A DNA stretch of 64,000 bases, taken from the NCBI GenBank assembly GCA_029248525.1, contig JAQWJE010000043.1, positions 186,001 to 250,000 of the forward strand, given 5' to 3'. Origin of the DNA: Candidatus Binatia bacterium. GTDB lineage: Bacteria > Desulfobacterota > Binatia > UBA12015. The notes under the pieces were generated by a model. It did no database searches and was not told where the DNA came from. It saw only the letters and a program-made list of their open reading frames with translations. The translations under genes were made by a program, and so were the position numbers. Positions 37,414 through 45,123 of this stretch are shown in pieces (the first letter of the stretch is position 1; the number at the start of each line of letters is the position of its first letter).

Positions 37414-37572
37414 CGGTAAATCGCGGCCACAGAGAAAAATCCGCCTCCCTACGCCAACTGCGCTAGCCGATGCCCTGTCAATCGCTATTTTCAGGAGATC
37501 TCCGTTGATAAACTTCCGTACGGACCAGAAAAACCCTACCCGCCGAAAGTCTTCGAGTGATAGTCTGCACCC

Positions 37573-39192
37573 GTGCGACAGCTTAAATTCAGTATGGCGA
37601 TCACCCTTGTGGCCGTGCTCGCGACTCAGGTCTCCTGGGCCGCGGTCTCGGGGCCACGCAACGTCTACCGCAATCTGGCCGGGACGCGAGGCGGTACCGC
37701 CATCGCCGGGCCGATCATCAATCCCGGTAATCAGGGCCAGATCGTGCTTGGGCCCTACTTTGATGCACGCGAGCGCGGGATCGACCCTCAATCGACAAAT
37801 ATCCTGCCACAACACACCAACTTGCAAATCTGGAACCGCAACTCTTCGGATTCGAACCTGCCGGAGTGTACCCGTAAGGACTTCCTCGCAGGACTCGATG
37901 GCCTCCACTGCTACAACCCTCTCGGCGGGATCCTCGCGCGCGTATTCTTCCGAGAAGCCGGAACCAGTCAACTGGCGCTGAGTTTTCCGATCGCCATCGG
38001 CTGCGGACAAACTTGGGCAGGCGTCATCTCCATGGGCGAAAACAACTTGCCGCAGGTCCGAACTCGCTTTCCCGTCGTGACCGCGGATGCAGACGGACTC
38101 TTTAGCGCCCAGATCCCTCTCGATCCACTTCCGTTTGAAAAGGATGTGAACGCAACCGGCTCCATCGAGGATTGGCAGAGAGGATTTTTCGAGATCATCG
38201 GCATCGAGTCCATCCCTTGCGGAGCCACGATTGTTCCGGGCCCGGACGGTGCGCCGGAAAGTCGGACCTGGCAATGGGCGAAACTTCGACCGGGCGGGCA
38301 CGAACCCAGCAACGCCCTGTCGGCAAAAGTCTTTATCATTCAGCCCCAATCCGGCCGCTCCTTTTCTTATCAGGGCACCGCGATCGCTCGTTTCGTGGAG
38401 TATGAAGGCGGACCGATTCCACTTGGCGGAAACCTGCTCGCGACTCCCGAAAAACCTACACTTCACGACTGCATCACGACGGGTTGGGACCACGAGACCC
38501 CCCTCACTCCCGAGGAGTGTATCTCGGCGGTCAATCTGGCAATCTCCTCGGCCGAGACGCTTGGGCAATTTGATATTCAGGACCTGATCGCCGGCCAGAC
38601 TCGGATTGCGACGGCGATGCCGACGCGACGCTACCGCTGCCTGAACGATTATTACGCCGATTCGGAACCGTTCAGCTGCAATCCTCAGGGCGAAGAGATC
38701 AACTGCGAGATATACAGCAGGCTCGGCACACGAATTCAGAACCCACTCGCCCCGCCCCCTTCGATGGATTCAGCTCAACCGGCCCCGTCAACCTGCCGGC
38801 TACCCAAGGATATGTCGATTGTAGCGATTCGCGAGACACAACCGGACCCATCCGCCGACCTGACTCTGTGGACTTGGGAGTTACCACTCGGCGGTTCCGG
38901 CAAATTCACAATCGATCTGGCCAAGAATTCCGAGGATATCGTGATCCATCAGGAAAAATATATCCCCGCACGTAATTCTGCGGCGCGCGACCAGCGCGCC
39001 CTCGCAGAGACCCTTTCTGATTACAGCGGTCCGAAAAACCTCAACGTGCAAGGCGTGGCTGTCGACGGTTATCTCGGACTTCCGGTGGTCTCCGTGGTCA
39101 TTCAGGAATTCACCAATCTTCAAACCGGAGGCAATTACGGCAACACCACGCCGTCAGGATCCTCTCAAACCATTTTACTGCCCTGTGAGTGA
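37573..39192 (+). CDS. Large exported protein, paralogue of the C-terminal half of the next gene
   Basis: 539 residues with a GTG start giving MRQLKFSMAITLVAVLATQV as signal peptide. The mature chain is one long domain that recurs at residues ~532-1035 of the next gene. Shared landmarks: GQIVLGPYFDAR, SNLPECTRKDFLAGLDGLHC, YNPLGGILARVFF, GCGQTWAGVISMG, WQRGFFEIIGIESIPCG, TPEECISAVNLAISSAETLG, and the C-terminal GLPVVSVVIQEF with GGNYGNTTPSGS. Conserved cysteines suggest disulfides. No enzyme motif or named family is recognised. The stop is 9-15 nt before the next start, so both are cotranscribed. The order of motifs suggests a beta-rich extracellular protein. Confidence 0.75.
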   Translation: MRQLKFSMAITLVAVLATQVSWAAVSGPRNVYRNLAGTRGGTAIAGPIINPGNQGQIVLGPYFDARERGIDPQSTNILPQHTNLQIWNRNSSDSNLPECTRKDFLAGLDGLHCYNPLGGILARVFFREAGTSQLALSFPIAIGCGQTWAGVISMGENNLPQVRTRFPVVTADADGLFSAQIPLDPLPFEKDVNATGSIEDWQRGFFEIIGIESIPCGATIVPGPDGAPESRTWQWAKLRPGGHEPSNALSAKVFIIQPQSGRSFSYQGTAIARFVEYEGGPIPLGGNLLATPEKPTLHDCITTGWDHETPLTPEECISAVNLAISSAETLGQFDIQDLIAGQTRIATAMPTRRYRCLNDYYADSEPFSCNPQGEEINCEIYSRLGTRIQNPLAPPPSMDSAQPAPSTCRLPKDMSIVAIRETQPDPSADLTLWTWELPLGGSGKFTIDLAKNSEDIVIHQEKYIPARNSAARDQRALAETLSDYSGPKNLNVQGVAVDGYLGLPVVSVVIQEFTNLQTGGNYGNTTPSGSSQTILLPCE

Positions 39193-39207
39193 GCAGGAGA
39201 TATGACG

Positions 39208-42200
39208 ATGTACACGAATATTTATCGAGCTCTCGCCCTATCTTTGGCACTTCTGATTCAGGCCGCGTTTGGCGCGGATCTGCAGGCGGCCCCCCTCCCT
39301 CAGAGCAATTGGGAAAGTTACGCGGTCATCGCCGAAGAGCAGATTCTGGTCGGACCTAACCGGAACCTGAACGGAAGCTTTCTGGTCCTCGATCCCGACG
39401 GCTATTTCGACCTCGGAACCGACAGCCAGCAAGCGGGTGGGCTGGTCGCGGCCCAGACCACCCGACTCCAGAGACAGTCCTCCGTCGAAAATCTCTACAC
39501 GCAAACCTTGACCGGTTCGGGCACCATCCGAGGACAGCAGTTGTCTACAGACTTCCCGCCAACGAATGTCACCCTGCCGCCGCCGGCCACCCCCACCAGC
39601 GACTGCGTTACCGTTGCATTCGATGTCGATGTGCCACGGAACACAACAGGGGAGCCTATAAGTGGTCGTTGCTACGGCAACGTTACGGTGCGCGACGGCG
39701 CGACCCTGACGCTGCGCGCCGGCAACTATCAGATGCACAGACTCACCATCGGCAAGGGTGCGCGTCTGCAGGCCGAAGGCGCGGTCACGGTACGAGTGCG
39801 GCGGTCGGTGCGCACGCAACCTGAGGCTACGATTCGACCCGACAGCGGCAACCCGAGTGATCTGGTTTTCCAAATCGAAGCCCGGGGCAACAACAATGTG
39901 ATCGGGCGCCTTTCAAACGTCGTGGCCCGCTTCGTATCGCCGAACGACAACAACTTCCGCTTGGAACAATTCACGAATATCACGGGAACTGTTCTCGCCA
40001 ACCGCGTCTATATGGTCGGCTATCACGGTGAAGCACCGCCGACGCCGACCCCACCGACGCCGACCCCGTCCTTCTGCGGCGACGGTGTGATCCGGGGAGA
40101 TGAGACCTGCGATGACGGAGCCGATAACGGAACCGGCAACCCCGGCCCAAACGGGTTGGTCTGTCGCTCCGACTGTACTTTTTGCGGTGACGCGATTCAG
40201 CAGGATGGCGAATTCTGCGACGAGGGGCCGAGCAACGGCAGCTCCAAGAGTTGCTACGCCAACTGTCGTGCCTGCGGTGATGATATTTGTCAGACCGAAC
40301 TCGCAGTACCGTCCTACAGGAATTTCATCTGCTTCGAAACCATGCCTACCCTCACCGCGCAATCAGCCGCGCAATGTGAGACGACTCTCGACCGACGGGA
40401 GGCGGCGGGCTTGGACAACTTCGTCATCCCCGAAAGCTGCGACCTCGGAATCTTCAACGGGACGCTTACAAAAGGCCCGCTCTGTGCCGGTGCGACACCG
40501 CCGATCCCACCGGACCCGAATGGGCTTTACGAATGCAACCAATGCGTACCCGCGTCGAGCAATATTCCCTGCGCGGACGGTGGACTACCGGACCCGGCGC
40601 TGGACGAAACCTGCCGGGCAGGAGAACCCGCCGGATACTGGGATAATATCTGTCGCACCGGAGACCCGGACGTCTGCACCGTTTGTGGCGACGGGATCAT
40701 CCAGCGAGAAGCTGGCGAAGAGTGCGACGATACCGGTCCCAATTGCGGACCGGATTGCCGCCGGGTCCCGGATGAACCCGGAGTCTGTGCACCGGCCCCG
40801 GAGAACATCTTCAAAAACCGTTGGGGCCTCGAGGCGGCCCTGCTCGCCGACATCCGGAACACTGGCAGCCGGCGGGCAGCAACAGCAAACCCCGCACAGA
40901 ATGTCAGCGCCTCTGGGCAGATCTATGCCGGACCCGTCCTGAATATCGGCGGAGAGGGCCAGGTGGCTCTGGGCCCATGGTACGATGTGCGCGCCAATGA
41001 TGGCGATGCGCAGCAGGTCCTGATTCAGATCCGCAACTCCAATACCGGCGATGAAAACCTGCCGGTCTGTAATTCTTCGGACTACCAGCGCGGCACTGAC
41101 GGGACACTTTGCTATAATCCCAATGGAGGAATTCTGGCGCGGGTTCGGTTCAAAGAATCCCTGCAGGGGACTCAGGCCTTCAGCTATTCGATTATTCTCG
41201 GCTGCGGCCAGGTCTGGGCCGGAAACCTCCAGCTGGGCTCGAACGGGCTTCCAGAGCTCCGCTCCGGGTTTCCCGTGGTCGTCGAAGAAGACCTCGGTTC
41301 GTGGCGGACAGCTGACGCCTTCACCACACCCCAGGCCTTCACTCAGGCGGTCCCGGGCGATGTGAAGGATTGGCAGACCGGTTCTTTCGAGATCATCGGG
41401 GTCGAGTCCCTTTCCTGCGACCCGGAAGACCAGCTCGCTCGGCTCGAGGGCAACCGTTGGGCCAAGCCCGACGGATTCTTGCGCGAAGCTGCCACCAATC
41501 ACCTTTCCGCTCAGGTCTTTCTCGTGCGTGTCGGTGCCGGGGTTTCCCATGCCTACCGAACTCCGGCGATCGCTCGATTTGCCGCTCGCGGACTGGGGCC
41601 GATTCTCGTCGAAGGCGGGATTCTGAGCAACCTGGAGGCTCCCACTCTTGCCGATTGCCTTACCTTCCGCACCGATGGCGAAAGGTTGCTGACGCCGACC
41701 CAATGCGTCGCCGCGGTAAACTTGGCGCTGACGTCAGCTCAGCTGTCGGCTCAATTCGACATCAGCCCTCTGGTCGGTGGAGAGACGCGCATTATTGCTT
41801 CCTTGCCGACACTCAATTTGAATTGTGCCGAAGGTGCCCCCTACGGCCCCGGACCTTTCAGTTGCAACCCGAACGGGGAGAAGATGCGCTGCACCGTAGC
41901 CGATCGAGAGGGGAATACACGAGCCGCAACTCTGGCGGCGTCCGGACTCACGACCGTGGATGGGGGTTGTCGACTCACACGCGCTACCACCGAGATCGCC
42001 ATGCGCGCCGAGGTCTCGCGTAGTGAGGTCAGCGAGCCGCCGGCTGACATTTCCCTGTGGACCGACCGCTTGCCGCGGCCGCTCTCCGGTACCGTAAAGA
42101 TGTACTTCGACCGCAACCTCGCGGGCGAACTTCTGCATGGCGAAACTCTGCCGGATGGACTCCTGAACGTATTTGGTCGTCCCGCCACAGGCTACGAGGG

Positions 42201-42315
42201 TCTTCCCGTAATCAGCCTGACGGTTCAGGAGTACCGGAATGGGCGAATTGGCGGGACCTACGGAAATACCACCCCGACGGGATCCTTCGATAAAGTACTC
42301 TATCCGGGCAACTGA
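39208..42315 (+). CDS. Giant exported multidomain protein with Cys-rich repeats and paralogous C-terminal domain
   Basis: 1035 residues from ATG 39208, which lies 8 nt after AGGAG; ATG 39202 is closer to the site (2 nt) and less likely. Signal peptide IYRALALSLALLIQAAFGADL. Residues ~30-270 are beta-rich, with a right-handed-helix-like part (CYGNVTVRDGATLTLRAG, MHRLTIGKGARLQAEGAV). A PTPTPPTPTP linker leads to DUF4215-like Cys-rich repeats (CGDGVIRGDETCDDGADNG, CGDAIQQDGEFCDEG, CGDGIIQREAGEECDD). From about 532 the chain repeats the domain of the preceding gene (GQVALGPWYDVR, YNPNGGILARVRF, GCGQVWAGNL, GGTYGNTTPTGS). Probably a cell-surface or secreted adhesin-like protein. A long palindromic hairpin follows the stop. 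Confidence 0.78.
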   Translation: MYTNIYRALALSLALLIQAAFGADLQAAPLPQSNWESYAVIAEEQILVGPNRNLNGSFLVLDPDGYFDLGTDSQQAGGLVAAQTTRLQRQSSVENLYTQTLTGSGTIRGQQLSTDFPPTNVTLPPPATPTSDCVTVAFDVDVPRNTTGEPISGRCYGNVTVRDGATLTLRAGNYQMHRLTIGKGARLQAEGAVTVRVRRSVRTQPEATIRPDSGNPSDLVFQIEARGNNNVIGRLSNVVARFVSPNDNNFRLEQFTNITGTVLANRVYMVGYHGEAPPTPTPPTPTPSFCGDGVIRGDETCDDGADNGTGNPGPNGLVCRSDCTFCGDAIQQDGEFCDEGPSNGSSKSCYANCRACGDDICQTELAVPSYRNFICFETMPTLTAQSAAQCETTLDRREAAGLDNFVIPESCDLGIFNGTLTKGPLCAGATPPIPPDPNGLYECNQCVPASSNIPCADGGLPDPALDETCRAGEPAGYWDNICRTGDPDVCTVCGDGIIQREAGEECDDTGPNCGPDCRRVPDEPGVCAPAPENIFKNRWGLEAALLADIRNTGSRRAATANPAQNVSASGQIYAGPVLNIGGEGQVALGPWYDVRANDGDAQQVLIQIRNSNTGDENLPVCNSSDYQRGTDGTLCYNPNGGILARVRFKESLQGTQAFSYSIILGCGQVWAGNLQLGSNGLPELRSGFPVVVEEDLGSWRTADAFTTPQAFTQAVPGDVKDWQTGSFEIIGVESLSCDPEDQLARLEGNRWAKPDGFLREAATNHLSAQVFLVRVGAGVSHAYRTPAIARFAARGLGPILVEGGILSNLEAPTLADCLTFRTDGERLLTPTQCVAAVNLALTSAQLSAQFDISPLVGGETRIIASLPTLNLNCAEGAPYGPGPFSCNPNGEKMRCTVADREGNTRAATLAASGLTTVDGGCRLTRATTEIAMRAEVSRSEVSEPPADISLWTDRLPRPLSGTVKMYFDRNLAGELLHGETLPDGLLNVFGRPATGYEGLPVISLTVQEYRNGRIGGTYGNTTPTGSFDKVLYPGN

Positions 42316-42317
42316 TC

Positions 42318-42354
42318 CGACCGCTGCGTGGAATCAGATTCCACGCAGCGGTCG
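42318..42354 (+). terminator. Long perfect palindromic hairpin after the giant exported protein gene
   Basis: An 18-bp inverted repeat centred on A42336: CGACCGCTGCGTGGAATC (42318-42335) and its exact complement at 42337-42354. It begins 3 nt after the stop. It would form a stem of about 16 bp with a small loop; no T tract follows. Confidence 0.65.
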
Positions 42355-42576
42355 CAACGACCAGCAGAAAACGGACGAGGAGTCACCGCCTCGGCAGCGA
42401 GCCCTGCAAGTTGATTGTGAAAGCGGACGCATCCCCCGGGGATACTCCTGCTGCCCGGAGCGACTCCCGCGCTCCCGGCTTTGCGCAAACTAGCAGCTTT
42501 GGGCTAGCGTCCTGCAAATAATCCCGCGGCCGAAATCCTTTGCCAACCGCGAACAGCAACCAAGAAAGCCGATGCC

Positions 42577-42906
42577 ATGAATCACCCTGTAGCGATCCGA
42601 CCCGAGGACCATGCGATCTTCCAACCCTCCAAAATGGGTAAGGCGACACTTTTCGAATCCGAGCGCTTGCTGGTCGGACTCAATAGTTTCGAGCCAGGGC
42701 AAGAGCATGCGCTCCACGCGCATACCGGGATGGACAAAGTCTACCAGGTCGTCGCGGGCGAGGGGGAATTCCTTCTCGAAGGCGAAGAGGTGCCGATGTC
42801 CGCCGGGATGGTCCTGGTGGCCCCGGAAGGCGTACCCCATGGGATTCGCAATACAGGCAAGGAAAGGTTGATCGTGCTGGCCATCCTCGCGCCCGGACCC
42901 CGCTGA
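42577..42906 (+). CDS. Cupin-domain protein
   Basis: 109 residues, single cupin barrel. Motif 1: GQEHALHAHTGMDKVYQVVAGEG; motif 2: PEGVPHGIRNTG. The metal ligands His-x-His, the later residue of motif 1 and His of motif 2 can be placed. Small stand-alone cupins include isomerases, dioxygenases and sugar-binding proteins; the function here is undefined. Start ATG 42577 has AAGAAAG upstream at a usable distance. The 261-bp gap before it contains only the hairpin at 42318-42354. Convergent with yaaA. Confidence 0.85.
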   Translation: MNHPVAIRPEDHAIFQPSKMGKATLFESERLLVGLNSFEPGQEHALHAHTGMDKVYQVVAGEGEFLLEGEEVPMSAGMVLVAPEGVPHGIRNTGKERLIVLAILAPGPR

Positions 42907-42919
42907 GGAGAAGAGAGGC

Positions 42920-43711
42920 CTAACTCTTGCTGCTGTTTTCGCGCACGAAGACCGGCTCCTCCGGCGACGAACGACTGTCGTCAAACCGATAGCCCATCCC
43001 TGTGAAGTCGCTTATGGCCGAGACCGATTTGATCCTCTCTCGGATCAGCCAGCCGGACATCGCACCGCGGGCACGCTTGGCGAAAAAGCTCACGATCTTG
43101 TAGGGGCCGTCATCCTTGGCATCCAGAAATTTGGGCGTGACGATCCGCCCTTCGACCTCATTGGCGCGTACCGAATGGAAATATTCGTTGGACGCCAGAT
43201 TGACCAGAACTTTTGCCCCGGGGCTTTCCGCCAGGTCGGCGTTCAAAGTTCGGGTGATCCGATCGGCCCAAAACGCATACAGATCCTTGCCACGACCATT
43301 GGGCAAGGAGGTGCCCATCTCAAGCCGGTAGGCCTGCATGAGATCAAGAGGCCGCAGCACGCCATATAGACCCGACAGGATGCGCAGAGTCTTTTGCGCA
43401 TGGGTGTAGTCGCGACTCGTGAACGAACCGGGCGCGTCCATCCCGAGATAGACGTCGCCGGTAAAAGCCGTGAGCGCTGGGCGCGAGTTGTCCGGGGTGA
43501 AGGGCGTGTGCCACTGCTGAAAACGCTCGTGGTTCAACTCCCCGAGAGGGGCCGATATGCTCATCAACTTCGAGAGATCCTTCGCCGATTTCTGCGCCAT
43601 GACCGAGACCAGCTCGCGCGAATCTCGCAGCATCCTCGGCGTTGAGGACTTGTCGGTGGCCAGAGGGGACTCGAAATCCAGCGATTTGGCGGGAGAAATA
43701 ACAATCAGCAC
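42920..43711 (-). CDS. yaaA: Peroxide stress protein YaaA (DUF328)
   Basis: 263 residues, GTG start giving MLIVISPAKSLDFESP, the YaaA N-terminal signature. Further matches: GDVYLGMDA, TLRILSGLYGVLRPLDLMQAYRLEMG split over two motifs, LVNLASNEYFHSV, and FAKRARGAMSGWLI. YaaA limits intracellular iron and oxidative DNA damage during hydrogen peroxide stress and binds DNA. Full family length. It is convergent with the cupin gene and divergent from the GST-like gene across a 236-bp gap in which no operator is evident. Confidence 0.93.
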   Translation of the reverse strand: MLIVISPAKSLDFESPLATDKSSTPRMLRDSRELVSVMAQKSAKDLSKLMSISAPLGELNHERFQQWHTPFTPDNSRPALTAFTGDVYLGMDAPGSFTSRDYTHAQKTLRILSGLYGVLRPLDLMQAYRLEMGTSLPNGRGKDLYAFWADRITRTLNADLAESPGAKVLVNLASNEYFHSVRANEVEGRIVTPKFLDAKDDGPYKIVSFFAKRARGAMSGWLIRERIKSVSAISDFTGMGYRFDDSRSSPEEPVFVRENSSKS

Positions 43712-43947
43712 TCTTCGGTTTTACCGGACCAATGCCTGCATGAAAACCCTTGCCCGCCCGCCGGGCAGGCAAACGGCCACCGAGAGCCGCACGCGACCGT
43801 TGCGCCGTCCCCCGAGCACCGGCGATCCACCGCGAGATCCCATCCCCTCTGCCCATCCGGGTTGCGAAAAGAACCCCGATACGCGACGCCTAGTGCTTGC
43901 CCTGCAAAGATGATTGCAGGCTCACCCCAGCCAAGCGAGAGCAGCCA

Positions 43948-45063
43948 ATGTCGGAGAAACATACTCTTTTTGCCATCACGCACTCCTTGTATTCAGGAAG
44001 GGCGCGCTCCTACCTGATCAAGAATCAGATCCCGTTTCAGGAGCTTTCCACGGGCCACGAAAGCTTCAAGAACGATATTCTCCCGCTGGCAAAATTACCG
44101 ACGATTCCGACCCTCAAGACGCCGGACGGCACCGTTATTCGAGACGGAGCCGCAATCATCGAATATTTCGAGCAGGCCACCGGGCATCCCTGCCAACCCT
44201 CTACGGCGCGCCAGAAGGTGGTCAGTTCCCTTTTCGACCTGGTTGGAACCGATGGCCTCCTGCGCCCGGCCATGCATTACCGCTGGAACTTCCCGGACCA
44301 GAACCTCAGCTTTCTCAGGCACCATTTCTACTACTCCCAGCGAGACGTCCCGGCGCGTCCGGAGAAAACGGAACGCATGATGGAGAAAATGCGCTTTGTT
44401 GCGGGGCTCTGGGGGGTTCGTGACGAAACAAAGGATTTGGTCGAGTCACTCTATCTGGAGCTTCTGGCGGCCCTCGATACTCATTTTTCGGCCCACCCTT
44501 ACCTCCTCGGCGGCAAACCCTGTATCGGCGACTTCGGCCTGATCGCGCCCCTCTATGCCCATTTGGGACGCGACCCCTATCCCGCACGAATCATGCAGGA
44601 AAAAGCAGTTCGAGTTTACCGTTGGGTCGAGCGCATGAACCGAGGCGACGCCGATACTCCAGAATTCTTTGAGGCAAGCGAAGACTACCTGCCCAACGAC
44701 GAGATCCCTGCGACCTTGATCGAGACCCTGCGAATTCTTTCCGCCGACCTGCTGCCCGAGACAGAGGCCGCCGCAGAAACCATCAATCAATGGCTTCGGG
44801 CGACCCCGCCGGCACCGGGAGTGCCGGCCGAGCGCTTTCTCGGCAAGGCGCATTTCTCGGTCCGCGGTCAACCGATCGAGTCGGTGGCTCAGCCCTATCG
44901 ATTCTTCCAATTACAGCGCGCACAGGATACCTTCGATTCCCTCACCGAACCTGAGCGCACTTCGGTGCGCTCCCTGCTGACCGACACCGGCCTCGCCGAT
45001 CTCCTGACGATCCGCCTGTCCAGACGCCTGGCCCAGCGCGAGAACCTCGAAGTCTGGCTCTGA
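43948..45063 (+). CDS. Glutathione S-transferase-like protein with long C-terminal extension
   Basis: 371 residues. Thioredoxin-fold GST N-domain: TLFAITHSLYSGRARSYLIK, LPTIPTLKTPDGTVIRDGAA, IIEYFEQATG at about 1-85. Helical C-domain: LELLAALDTHFSAHPYLLGG and PCIGDFGLIAPLYAHLGRDP at about 170-210. A typical GST ends near 220; the extra ~130 residues (TLRILSADLLPETEAAAETI and on) are helical and unassigned. Ser in SLYSGRAR could serve as the catalytic residue that activates glutathione. ATG 43948 preferred; an in-frame upstream extension from 43897 has no ribosome site. Confidence 0.85.
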   Translation: MSEKHTLFAITHSLYSGRARSYLIKNQIPFQELSTGHESFKNDILPLAKLPTIPTLKTPDGTVIRDGAAIIEYFEQATGHPCQPSTARQKVVSSLFDLVGTDGLLRPAMHYRWNFPDQNLSFLRHHFYYSQRDVPARPEKTERMMEKMRFVAGLWGVRDETKDLVESLYLELLAALDTHFSAHPYLLGGKPCIGDFGLIAPLYAHLGRDPYPARIMQEKAVRVYRWVERMNRGDADTPEFFEASEDYLPNDEIPATLIETLRILSADLLPETEAAAETINQWLRATPPAPGVPAERFLGKAHFSVRGQPIESVAQPYRFFQLQRAQDTFDSLTEPERTSVRSLLTDTGLADLLTIRLSRRLAQRENLEVWL

Positions 45064-45123
45064 TCGATCTCCAGAAGACAGAGCCGACAATCGAGGCCTC
45101 GCTTCGCCAGGCTGCCGAAAATT

